From the NCBI GenBank assembly GCA_947475685.1, contig CANJNC010000007.1:28783-92782 (forward strand): a DNA stretch of 64,000 nucleotides. Direction: 5' to 3'. The stretch's first letter is position 1. Every line of letters starts with the position of its first letter. Below are positions 34,967-42,912 of the stretch, piece after piece. Both the position numbers and the translations under genes were made by a program. A model generated the notes under the pieces. The model was given only the letters and a program-made list of their open reading frames with translations. It was not told where the DNA came from and did not search any database. This DNA comes from Comamonadaceae bacterium. Lineage in GTDB: Bacteria; Pseudomonadota; Gammaproteobacteria; Burkholderiales; Burkholderiaceae_C.

Positions 34967-35941
34967 ATGCGAATTTACATTTTATTATTTTTGTATTTTT
35001 TAATAACAAATACTCAAGCCCAATCCCAATCCCAACCTAACCTTAATTCATTGGGGTCTATGCAGTTTATAGTGCCGTCGTCTGCTGGGACAACAGGGGA
35101 TCAATTGGCAAGATTAATTTCATCCAAATTGTCCTCCAGAATTAACGCTGCAATCGTGGTTGACAATAAGGTTGGAGCGGGAGGCTTGATTGGAATAGAT
35201 TATGTTGCTAAATCTGTTCCTGACGGTAAAACGTTGTTGTTTTCAGCTACTGCATTCAGCACACTTTCTGCCTTGCGCAATGATTTGCCTTACGATCCAA
35301 TTAAAAATTTTTCGCCTATTATTTTGTTGGGAACAAGTCCATTGGTCTTTGTTGTAACGAACTCTATGCCAGCAAAGAATATGAAGGAATTTTTTGATTA
35401 TGTGAATAAGCAACCCATCGGTTCAGTCAACTACGCGTCACCCGGAGTTGGAAGTGTTCATCACCTGACCAGTGAAATGTTTCTTCAAGAGACTGGAATA
35501 AAACTAACACATGTGCCTTATAAAGCTTCAGCTACTTTGATCAATGATATTGTTGCCGGCCATATTCAGTCTGCATTTGTTGTATTGCAAACTTCTTCCC
35601 AGATGGTGCTAAACGGAAAAATGCGAATGCTCGCTGTTCTTGGGCAGTCAAGAATTTCTCAGTTTCCTTCAATCCCAACCATGGCCGAGTCCGGTGTTCC
35701 TATCCCGCCCATTAGCGCGTGGTTTGGTATTTCCGCCCCTGCAAATTTGCCATCCTCTCTTGTGATCCAGTTAAATAATGAGATCAATCAAGTGTTAAAT
35801 ATGCCGGAAACAAGAGCTGCTATTTCTAAAATGGGTGTTGAACCTGTTGGTGGTAAACCCGAAAAATTAGAGATGCTGATTAAGAATGAGTTAAAAATAT
35901 GGTCTCAAGTTGTTAAAAAAGGAGATATTGCAGTAGATTAG
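34967..35941 (+). CDS. Bug-family binding protein of the VOC/Rieske module, GTT-type loop
   Basis: A 324-residue Bug receptor with signal peptide 'MRIYILLFLYFLITNTQAQ' from ATG 34967; the ORF-track start at 34937 lies inside the oxygenase gene. Ligand loop 'FIVPSSAGTTGDQLARLIS' again has GTTxD. It resembles the Bug at 26812-27807 ('PFDPIK.F.P.ILLGTS', 'LFLQETG.KLTHVPYK'). Position between the oxygenase and the alcohol dehydrogenase suggests it recruits the substrate of this module. Confidence 0.86.
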   Translation: MRIYILLFLYFLITNTQAQSQSQPNLNSLGSMQFIVPSSAGTTGDQLARLISSKLSSRINAAIVVDNKVGAGGLIGIDYVAKSVPDGKTLLFSATAFSTLSALRNDLPYDPIKNFSPIILLGTSPLVFVVTNSMPAKNMKEFFDYVNKQPIGSVNYASPGVGSVHHLTSEMFLQETGIKLTHVPYKASATLINDIVAGHIQSAFVVLQTSSQMVLNGKMRMLAVLGQSRISQFPSIPTMAESGVPIPPISAWFGISAPANLPSSLVIQLNNEINQVLNMPETRAAISKMGVEPVGGKPEKLEMLIKNELKIWSQVVKKGDIAVD

Positions 35942-35977
35942 ACGTAGAACTCCTGAAATCCTTTTATAGAGAACAAA

Positions 35978-37099
35978 ATGTCAATTGAACAAAATAAGGT
36001 TCTGGCTGCTGTGGCCAAGGAAAATAATCAAATTGAATTGGTTAACTTCGATTTTCCGGAGGTCACATCTACTACTGGTTTATTAAAAATTGAGATGACT
36101 GGTATGTGCGGCAGTGACTGGCCTTACTTTATAAACTATCCCCGGACAAAGGGATCAATGATTTTGGGTCACGAGACGGTTGGTCATGTTCATAAAATTG
36201 GTAATGAGGCTTTTGCGCGTTGGGGGGTGAAAGAGGGTGACCGGGTGGCTTTAGAGGAGTATTTACCTTGTGGCCACTGTCAATATTGCAGGACTGGTGA
36301 TTTTCGTTTATGCGATGAAACTGACACGCTACTTGGAAATGGTGTCAGGTATGGTTCAACTCCAATTTCTATGCAGCCATCTTTGTGGGGTGGTTACGCA
36401 AGGTATCAATATCTTCATTCCAACACAGTTTTTCATAAGATCCCAGTGGCCATGCCAGCCAAATTGGCAACTTTAGCCTTACCCTTGGGAAATGGGGTTG
36501 AGTGGGCGAATATTCAAGGCAAGGCTGGGCTAGGTAAGTGTGTTGTTATACAGGGCCCAGGTCAACAAGGTCTGGCATGCACAGTTGCGGCACATCAAGC
36601 TGGTGCATCCCAAATTATCGTAACAGGCCTTAAAGCTGATCAACATCGCTTAACCTTGGCTAGGGAGCTTGGTGCACACCATACAATTGCAATAGACGAA
36701 GTTGATTTATTGGAGTCAATTGCAGATATAACCGGCGGATTATTCGCTGATATTGTCATAGATTGTTCTTCTGGTGGTGAAGAAACTGTCCTTTCAGCCA
36801 TTCAAATAGCTAGGAAGGGAGGATTGGTTCTTTTATGTGGAAGAAAAGGGGTTCCTGTTAGGGAGTTTCAAAGTGATCAATTGTTCAAAAAGCATTTAAC
36901 TGTCCGTGGGATGCGTGGACATAGCTATCAAGCCGTAGAAATGGCGATTTCCATCATCTCTTCTGAACATTATCCTCTGCATAAACTGTGCACTCACACC
37001 TTCAAATTGGAAGAGGTAGAACTCGGACTAAGGACTTTGGGTGGAAAGGGCCTTCCAAATGCAATCCATTGTTGCGTAGACCCCTGGATGAATTCTTAA
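35978..37099 (+). CDS. Zinc-dependent medium-chain alcohol dehydrogenase
   Basis: A 373-residue MDR enzyme. Catalytic-zinc region 'MTGMCGSDWPYF' and 'LGHETVGHVH'; structural-zinc Cys cluster 'LPCGHCQYCRTGDFRLC'; nucleotide-binding motif 'GPGQQGLACTVAAHQAGA'. It oxidises or reduces an alcohol/aldehyde with NAD(P). It is the last gene of the VOC-Rieske-Bug module (36 bases after the Bug) and probably handles a hydroxylated intermediate. The FlhDC-like/type IV secretion block starts 130 bases downstream. Confidence 0.85.
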   Translation: MSIEQNKVLAAVAKENNQIELVNFDFPEVTSTTGLLKIEMTGMCGSDWPYFINYPRTKGSMILGHETVGHVHKIGNEAFARWGVKEGDRVALEEYLPCGHCQYCRTGDFRLCDETDTLLGNGVRYGSTPISMQPSLWGGYARYQYLHSNTVFHKIPVAMPAKLATLALPLGNGVEWANIQGKAGLGKCVVIQGPGQQGLACTVAAHQAGASQIIVTGLKADQHRLTLARELGAHHTIAIDEVDLLESIADITGGLFADIVIDCSSGGEETVLSAIQIARKGGLVLLCGRKGVPVREFQSDQLFKKHLTVRGMRGHSYQAVEMAISIISSEHYPLHKLCTHTFKLEEVELGLRTLGGKGLPNAIHCCVDPWMNS

Positions 37100-37173
37100 T
37101 AGGTATAAAGGTATCAAGAAATAGTATTTAATTGGTAATTTTTTTAAAAAAGTAGCCCAAATAGGTTAATATT

Positions 37174-37231
37174 GCTTTACTTTTCCGCAAGAAAAGCCCG
37201 AAAACGATCTAAATAATCGAAAAGGTAAAGC
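37174..37231 (+). promoter_or_regulatory. Inverted repeat spanning the leader and ribosome site of the flhD-like gene
   Basis: GCTTTACTTTTC (37174-37185) can pair with GAAAAGGTAAAGC (37219-37231), with one bulged base; the right arm contains the ribosome site and ends at the ATG. The inner part of the left arm, CTTTTC, can alternatively pair with GAAAAG at 37191-37196, and CGAT/ATCG forms a small inner stem. This could be a translational switch in RNA or a DNA operator. A -10-like TAATAT lies at 37167-37172, which would place the transcript start inside the left arm and favour an operator reading. Confidence 0.45.
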
Positions 37232-37537
37232 ATGACAAACGAATTAATCAACGAAAGCATCAAGCAGATCAACCGTTCTTTCCTCACTCTTTGTTTAAAA
37301 GCGGATGAAAGTACCCTCATCGAAATGTCAATTAAATTGAATTGTGAAATATCGATTCTTCGTGCAATTAGAAAATTAGATCACACCGGTTTGGAAAGAG
37401 TTTATTTGACAGAGAGATTTCTTTTAAAACCAGCGGTTGATAACTCCACGATAGAAAGAATTTCAACGATTGAGACGATTGAACAAAGAAATCTTTTTAT
37501 AAGTTCAACCACTAGGAGTGGTAATGCAAGGATATAA
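37232..37537 (+). CDS. FlhD-like transcriptional regulator
   Basis: A 101-residue helical protein. The pattern 'NESIKQINRSFLTLCLKADESTLIEMSIKLNCEISILRAIRKLD' aligns with FlhD ('..[29 protein letters not shown]..'), and its length matches. FlhD forms a heterohexamer with FlhC that activates sigma-70 promoters. The partner gene follows with a 14-base overlap. No flagellar genes are present. Mobile elements such as SXT/R391 (SetCD) and IncC plasmids (AcaCD) use FlhDC-type activators to switch on conjugation genes, and a type IV secretion operon follows here. Similarity is distant; the gene order carries much of the argument. Confidence 0.7.
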   Translation: MTNELINESIKQINRSFLTLCLKADESTLIEMSIKLNCEISILRAIRKLDHTGLERVYLTERFLLKPAVDNSTIERISTIETIEQRNLFISSTTRSGNARI

Positions 37538-38072
37538 AAATAAATCCTTGACTTCAAAAGAGTTTTCATTGATCGAAGAGTTGGTTGAATGGGGTTCAAA
37601 GATAAAAGACATAATGTGGATTGTCGGACTTCCTAAAACAGAGTTGTATGCAAAGCAATACTATAAAAGAATGGGAATTAGACCGCCTAACGGTTTGCCG
37701 GGTACGTCAACTGCTAAAACAGTGAAGTTAGAAAAAAAAATGCAGTACTCTGCCATGGCAGTTCAGTACTTAAATTTGTTAGATGACGGCATTGGCAAAA
37801 AAGAAGCAATGCTATCCGTATATAGATTGCACTGGATTGAGTACGGACACGATGAGATTCAAAATGTAAAGCCCTCAACGTGGTTTTCAACAACAAAAAA
37901 CATTGATTGCGGTATTGAAGAGCTAATTTCGTGTTTAACTTGCGGAGGAAAATATATCTTGGGCGCGGACGTTATTCAAGAAGTAAGCGATAGATGTATT
38001 TGGTGCAATCATCTACTGACATTTCATAGTTTCAAAAAAACGATAAAAAAGGGAGTTTTTATACAAAAATAA
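37524..38072 (+). CDS. FlhC-like transcriptional regulator with zinc Cys4 site
   Basis: A 182-residue partner of the FlhD-like protein. Four Cys at 137, 140, 158 and 161 ('SCLTCGGKYI', 'DRCIWCNHLL') match the FlhC zinc site in spacing and position. Other shared pieces are 'ELVEWGSKIK...GLPKTELYAKQYYKRMGIRPPNG' and 'SVYRLHWIE', against 'ELITLGARLQ..TQLSRGRLIKLYKELRG.PPPKG' and 'KAYRLYLE' in FlhC. ATG 37524 follows 'taggag' by five bases and overlaps the flhD-like gene, giving coupled synthesis. Lack of flagellar genes and the following trb genes indicate a SetCD/AcaCD-like role. Confidence 0.8.
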   Translation: MQGYKNKSLTSKEFSLIEELVEWGSKIKDIMWIVGLPKTELYAKQYYKRMGIRPPNGLPGTSTAKTVKLEKKMQYSAMAVQYLNLLDDGIGKKEAMLSVYRLHWIEYGHDEIQNVKPSTWFSTTKNIDCGIEELISCLTCGGKYILGADVIQEVSDRCIWCNHLLTFHSFKKTIKKGVFIQK

Positions 38073-38099
38073 TAGAAAAGTAAAAGATACAGTTGGTAC

Positions 38100-39071
38100 A
38101 TGGAATCAAAGTATCTAGTAATTGAAAACTTTTTAAACCCTATCCAACATCTATTGGGAGATTTGAGCATTACTGAAATAATGATCAATAAACCAAATGA
38201 CGTTTGGATCAAAAGGTTTGGCTTTAAATCGGAAAGAAATAAAGTCGAGATTTCGAATAATCAAATAAAAGGTTTGATTACACTATTGGCAAGTATTTCC
38301 AATAAGATAATTTCGGATGAAAAATCAATAGGCAAAAATTTCCAAGTCATTAGTGCAGCAATTCCAGGTTTTAGATTTGAAGCATGGAACACTCCAGTCA
38401 GTCTCTATGGCCCTGCAATGACTATACGAAGATTAGCGAGTGAGTCGATATCGCTAGAAAAGTTCAAAAATATAGGAACAATAAATCAAGAAACTTACAT
38501 AGAGTTGAAAAGATATGTAAGGGAGAAAAGAAATATTATCATAGCTGGTTCAACGGGTTCTGGTAAAACAACTTTTTGTAGTGCATTGTTGAACTGTATT
38601 GAAGTATTCGAACGATTAATAGTTATTGAAAATATTCAAGAATTAAATATAAAAATACCGAATGTTCTATATCTTCAAACAGATGAAGAACAAGGATACA
38701 GCGTTAATCGTTTGATCACATCAGCTTTAAGAGGTCTTCCAGACAGAATAATCGTTGGTGAATTGAGAGGTATAGAAGCTGATGGATATTTAAAAGCAGC
38801 GAATACAGGGCATCCAGGTTCAATTACAACTCTTCACGCAAACTCAGCTTTTGATGCATTGCAAAGGCTAGAAGATATGATTCAAAGCAGCAGTTTAATT
38901 GGTCAATCACATCATATAAAAAATAGAATAAAAACAGTAAATCCTATTGTTCTTTATTTAGATTCGATATTAGTGAATGGAACCTTTCTTCCAGTAGTTA
39001 CTCAAATAATCGAAATTATGGGGATTAAAAATAATGAGTACGTAATCAAATCGAAATTTGAATTTAAATGA
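38100..39071 (+). CDS. trbB: TrbB/VirB11-type secretion ATPase
   Basis: A 323-residue hexameric traffic ATPase located at the inner face of the membrane. Walker A is 'GSTGSGKTT' (150-158), Walker B-type region 'RGLPDRIIVGELRG' and His box 'GHPGSITTLHANS'. The N-terminal 'DLSITEIMINKPNDVWIKRFG' is typical of TrbB. It is the first structural gene after the FlhDC-like pair and overlaps the pilin gene by ATGA. In Trb systems it provides energy for pilus biogenesis and DNA transfer with TrbE. Confidence 0.88.
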   Translation: MESKYLVIENFLNPIQHLLGDLSITEIMINKPNDVWIKRFGFKSERNKVEISNNQIKGLITLLASISNKIISDEKSIGKNFQVISAAIPGFRFEAWNTPVSLYGPAMTIRRLASESISLEKFKNIGTINQETYIELKRYVREKRNIIIAGSTGSGKTTFCSALLNCIEVFERLIVIENIQELNIKIPNVLYLQTDEEQGYSVNRLITSALRGLPDRIIVGELRGIEADGYLKAANTGHPGSITTLHANSAFDALQRLEDMIQSSSLIGQSHHIKNRIKTVNPIVLYLDSILVNGTFLPVVTQIIEIMGIKNNEYVIKSKFEFK

Positions 39072-39385
39072 AGAAAATCTTACTTATTACGACAATATGC
39101 TTGCTGTTGTCGTTTTTTTCACTATCTGCGACGGCTCAATCAATGGCCATGTCGTTTCCAGTTATAGATCAATTGATGTGCGGTTTTATTATTTACACAA
39201 AAGGAAAATTGGCACCTTATATTGCAGTTTTATGCATTGTGATCAGTGTCATCGGACATTGGTTAGGTATGACAAAAATATGGGGCTCACTTTTATATAT
39301 TTCAATGGGATTGGGTTTAATCATGGGTATAGGAACAGTAATTACAAGTGCAACTGGAACAAGCGCAAGTTGTCTATCATATTGA
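39068..39385 (+). CDS. trbC: TrbC/VirB2-type pilin
   Basis: A 105-residue prepilin: signal peptide 'LITTICLLLSFFSLSATAQ', then a short polar part and two hydrophobic helices ('LAPYIAVLCIVISVIGHWLG' and 'GSLLYISMGLGLIMGIGTVIT'), as in VirB2/TrbC pilins. Identification rests on this layout and on the position between trbB and trbD. The ORF at 39058-39435 in another frame is a shadow. Confidence 0.78.
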   Translation: MKKILLITTICLLLSFFSLSATAQSMAMSFPVIDQLMCGFIIYTKGKLAPYIAVLCIVISVIGHWLGMTKIWGSLLYISMGLGLIMGIGTVITSATGTSASCLSY

Positions 39386-39397
39386 ATAGTAAAAATA

Positions 39398-39649
39398 ATG
39401 AGTCACTCTGTTATTTATTTAAGCCTGATACATAAAAATACAATTATGGATATAAGTCAAAATACGTTCGCAATACTAATTGGAATTACATTTTCAATTA
39501 TCATTTTAAATTTGTACTTTTTGTTGCTATTTATACCTTTGATTTATCAAGCTGTAAAAATAATTTATAAAAAAGATGAAATGTTTTTTGAAATTTATAG
39601 AAACTTTTCTAAAGAAATGGATTTTTGGGATCCATGGCAACATGAGTAA
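39398..39649 (+). CDS. trbD: TrbD/VirB3-type inner-membrane protein
   Basis: An 83-residue protein: short N terminus 'VIYLSLIHKNTIM' (TrbD proteins start with a similar 'R.L.RP.L..G' segment), one long hydrophobic region, and a charged tail ending 'DFWDPWQHE', recalling the 'YYDPWP' ending of the family. It is placed exactly where VirB3 is expected, directly before the VirB4-type ATPase, with which VirB3 works in pilus assembly. Confidence 0.75.
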   Translation: MSHSVIYLSLIHKNTIMDISQNTFAILIGITFSIIILNLYFLLLFIPLIYQAVKIIYKKDEMFFEIYRNFSKEMDFWDPWQHE

Positions 39650-39655
39650 AAGTCA

Positions 39656-42157
39656 ATGATAAGTTTGAAATCCGTTCTTTACAATTATCATTCAATAAAT
39701 AGCTCAGTATCGGAGTTATTACCTTGGTTTGAGCAATTGACATCAGATTTGATTATCAATCAAGACGGTTCTCTTTTAGCTGGTTATGAGATTGATGGCT
39801 TGGATAAATATTCCAGTTCTCAAATAGATTTTGATAGAGCAACTCAAATTTTTAACAATGCACTAACAATACTCAATGAAAAAAATACCATATGGATTTA
39901 TCTTGATAAGAGAAAAATAGAAATAAAAATTGAGAGTGATATTGCCAATCCTATTTCAAATTATATAGAAATCGAGTGGTCAAAGGATCTCAGCAAGAGA
40001 AAATTATTTTCATATAAGCACTTCATTTTTATATCATTTTTCCCAGAAGTAAATGAAAGTCAGTCTATTGAAAGATGGAGTCAAATTTTTCAAAATATCT
40101 TTTTAAAATTAAGAAATTTAAGTTTTAAATTAAAAAACGAAGACACAAAACAAATTATCGAAAAGTCAATTATTGAATTTGAAATTCAACTGGATTCATA
40201 TGAAAGAATTTTACAAAATTTGAAAATTAAAAGACTATCTAAAAATAATTTACTTACTCAACTTTCAAACAGGATCAACTTGGCTTCATTTCGGTCAAAA
40301 GTTCCATCATCTTTAGTGAATCAATTTTCATTAAATGAGTTTTTGTCAATGGACTCAATTCAAAGAGTGGAAAATGGTGTCATTAAATTTATCGGTGCTT
40401 TGGAAAATAAATATGTTTCTATGTTAACCATAAAAGGCTATCCAGGACAAGTTGAAAATACTGATATTGAAAAATTATTAAATGTAAATGCGGAATTTTC
40501 AATTATTCATGTTTACAAATTTTTATCAAATGAAAATTCAAAAAATACACTCATGAAAAAGGAACAGTATTATAGATCTAGAGTAAAGAGTCCTTTTGTA
40601 CAGATGTTTGAGAAAGTTTCTGGTGTTGAATCCACTCGGTCAGATTTAGGCCAGTTATCTTTTGCCAACGACTCAAGGCAAGCTTTGATTTCTATTTCGG
40701 AAACTGAAAATAAGTTTGGCTACCACACTATGTCTATCTTATTGGTTGCAGAATCTTTGGATGAGTTGGATAAAACAAGAAAATTAGTTTCCGAAGTATT
40801 GATAAATATTGGGTTCGGTGTAATAAAGGAAGTCCTACATCAAATTGGTGCATTTATGACATCTATTCCAGGTGCTGTAGACGTAATGGTTAGGAGTACT
40901 TTAATTGGCATTTCGAATTTAGCACATCTAGTTCTTTTAAGATCAGTTAAGTCGGAATCCAAATTTAATCAACACCTCAGTGAACAAAGAAGAATAAATT
41001 CACCTTTTCTATGTATGTTTCCTACCAGCTCTGGGGTGCCGGAGTATTTTAATTTTCACGTAGGCGATGTAGGTCATTTTTTATTGATAGGTCAAAGTGG
41101 TGGTGGTAAGTCAACATTGGTAAATTTTTTAATTTCAATGTGGCAAAAATACTATCCTTGTAAAACAATCATTTTGGATAAAGATAAAAGTTGTTATCTT
41201 ACTGTGAAAGCTTTAGGGGGAGAGTATATAAATTTATCGACCAATCAAAATGAAAATTACCGCATGAACCCGTTGCAATGGTTAAAGGACCCAGAGAAAT
41301 TTCCATTAATTTCTTCTTGGATCATTGGTTTATTGACAACGTTCAACAATGATGAAATTTCACCATATAAAGTGGATCGTCTAAACCATGCTTTGAAATT
41401 ACTAACCAGTTCATTAAGTAATAATTTAACCTTATCACATTTAAAGCTAATGTTGGATGGTATTGATGAAGATCTTTCATCAAGACTTTCACCTTGGGTG
41501 AGAGATGATCAAAGTGAGTTTGGGTTTGGATACTTGTTTGATAATCCAATCGATACATTTTTTCAAAATCTATCCGGTCAAGTTACTTCAATTATTTGTA
41601 TTGATTTCAGTTCAATTCTCGTTAATGAAAAGATTGCGCGACCGATTATTGAGTACCTATTGTTATGTGTGGATAACTATATAGATGGTAAATCGCCATC
41701 CTTAATTTATCTTGAGGAGGCTTGGTATTTGTTAAAAGATAAAAGATTCAGCGATCAATTTGAAAACTGGATAAAAACTATGCGGAAAAAAATGGCGATC
41801 ATTGGTTTAAGTACACAGTCGGTTGATGACATTAAAAAATTGAGTATAAGTGCTGCTATCAATGACAATATTAAAACTAAAATCTTTTTACCAAATCTTC
41901 AAGTGGATGCATCTTATTCAACTTACAAGGATTTTCTAGGTTTAAGAGATGATCATATACAAAGTTTAAAAAATTTAACTCCAAAGTCACAGTACTTAAT
42001 TTGGCAAGATGAAAGAGTGCGTGTGATCGATGCAAAACTTCCTTTTCGTGTTTTGGCTTTGACTAGATCTGACTCATATGCAATCGGTCTTTTTGATCAA
42101 TTATTTCATAAGAATGGTCTTGAGGCTTATATGAGTAAACTTGAGAAATTGCAATGA
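39656..42157 (+). CDS. trbE: TrbE/VirB4-type secretion ATPase
   Basis: An 833-residue ATPase, the largest and most conserved part of type IV secretion machines. Walker A 'LIGQSGGGKSTLVNF' lies near residue 480 and the Walker B 'PSLIYLEEAWYLL' near residue 685; the N-terminal CagE/TrbE/VirB domain precedes them. Length is normal and no frameshift is seen, so the gene is probably under selection. It starts seven bases after trbD and overlaps trbJ by ATGA. Strongly A+T-rich codon use compared with the 50-64 kb genes. Confidence 0.9.
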   Translation: MISLKSVLYNYHSINSSVSELLPWFEQLTSDLIINQDGSLLAGYEIDGLDKYSSSQIDFDRATQIFNNALTILNEKNTIWIYLDKRKIEIKIESDIANPISNYIEIEWSKDLSKRKLFSYKHFIFISFFPEVNESQSIERWSQIFQNIFLKLRNLSFKLKNEDTKQIIEKSIIEFEIQLDSYERILQNLKIKRLSKNNLLTQLSNRINLASFRSKVPSSLVNQFSLNEFLSMDSIQRVENGVIKFIGALENKYVSMLTIKGYPGQVENTDIEKLLNVNAEFSIIHVYKFLSNENSKNTLMKKEQYYRSRVKSPFVQMFEKVSGVESTRSDLGQLSFANDSRQALISISETENKFGYHTMSILLVAESLDELDKTRKLVSEVLINIGFGVIKEVLHQIGAFMTSIPGAVDVMVRSTLIGISNLAHLVLLRSVKSESKFNQHLSEQRRINSPFLCMFPTSSGVPEYFNFHVGDVGHFLLIGQSGGGKSTLVNFLISMWQKYYPCKTIILDKDKSCYLTVKALGGEYINLSTNQNENYRMNPLQWLKDPEKFPLISSWIIGLLTTFNNDEISPYKVDRLNHALKLLTSSLSNNLTLSHLKLMLDGIDEDLSSRLSPWVRDDQSEFGFGYLFDNPIDTFFQNLSGQVTSIICIDFSSILVNEKIARPIIEYLLLCVDNYIDGKSPSLIYLEEAWYLLKDKRFSDQFENWIKTMRKKMAIIGLSTQSVDDIKKLSISAAINDNIKTKIFLPNLQVDASYSTYKDFLGLRDDHIQSLKNLTPKSQYLIWQDERVRVIDAKLPFRVLALTRSDSYAIGLFDQLFHKNGLEAYMSKLEKLQ

Positions 42158-42912
42158 TATTTTTATTGTTCATACTTCTTTTCTTCTCATCAATGTGTAA
42201 CGGTTTTGTTGTTTTTGATCCAAGTAATTTTGTTAAAAATTCACTCACTGCAGCGCAAACTGCTGAACAAATAATGTATCTCACATCTCAATATGAGACA
42301 CAGATGAGGCAATTTGAAACACAACTTTTACAACTCAAAAATTTACCTGTTTCCTCTATCAATTCACTATTAAGTAAAAACCACGATGATCTTTTAATTT
42401 CTACAGAATTTTTTTCCAAAGTTCAGTCTATTTATGGGTCGATTAACCAAATTCAGGAAAACTTCAAAAAAAGACTCGATTCTGCAAAAATGTTGAATTT
42501 GGATTGGAATCAATACGTTGCATATGAAAAAAATCGAATTGATCGCGTTCAAAGTGATGCAATTTCAATATCTTCAAATGATTTATCTGCTTTGAGTCGA
42601 TTAAAGCGTGATTACGAATTCGCAAGTGAAATAGAAATGAAAATTGGTGCTACATCTGGAGTACACGAAGCCATGCAACTGCTTAATGTTCAAGTGAATC
42701 GAATCATTACCCAGAATGCTGATTTTTTAAAAACTCTTAATGTTTCAATCAATACACCTAGTAGTGGAGTAAATTTATTAGAACGTAATTTTAAGGATCA
42801 ACTTGAATTGAACCGCAAACTAGCGAGAGAAAATCTTGATCGGTCGAGGTACGAGGGCGAGTTAAAGGTTTTTAATATATTAGGTAATGGTTATTTTCGA
42901 AATGATAAATGA
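42154..42912 (+). CDS. trbJ: TrbJ/VirB5-type periplasmic protein
   Basis: A 252-residue exported, mostly helical protein. It begins 'FLLFILLFFSSMCNGFVVFDPSNFVKNSLTAAQTAEQI', where 'V.DP.N......A' after the signal peptide is a TrbJ hallmark, and the central part is heptad-like (coiled coil). VirB5-type proteins sit at the pilus tip or in the periplasm and help contact the recipient. The gene overlaps both neighbours, in keeping with one polycistronic mRNA. Confidence 0.82.
   Translation: MIFLLFILLFFSSMCNGFVVFDPSNFVKNSLTAAQTAEQIMYLTSQYETQMRQFETQLLQLKNLPVSSINSLLSKNHDDLLISTEFFSKVQSIYGSINQIQENFKKRLDSAKMLNLDWNQYVAYEKNRIDRVQSDAISISSNDLSALSRLKRDYEFASEIEMKIGATSGVHEAMQLLNVQVNRIITQNADFLKTLNVSINTPSSGVNLLERNFKDQLELNRKLARENLDRSRYEGELKVFNILGNGYFRNDK

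Noticed and set aside
37232-38072. Flagellar master operon flhDC
   Set aside because: Only the regulators are present; no motAB, che or fli genes follow, the sequences are strongly diverged, and the next genes are trb secretion genes.
39058-39435. 125-residue ORF overlapping trbC and trbD
   Set aside because: It is a shadow frame; trbC in the other frame has a signal peptide and pilin layout and begins by ATGA overlap with trbB.
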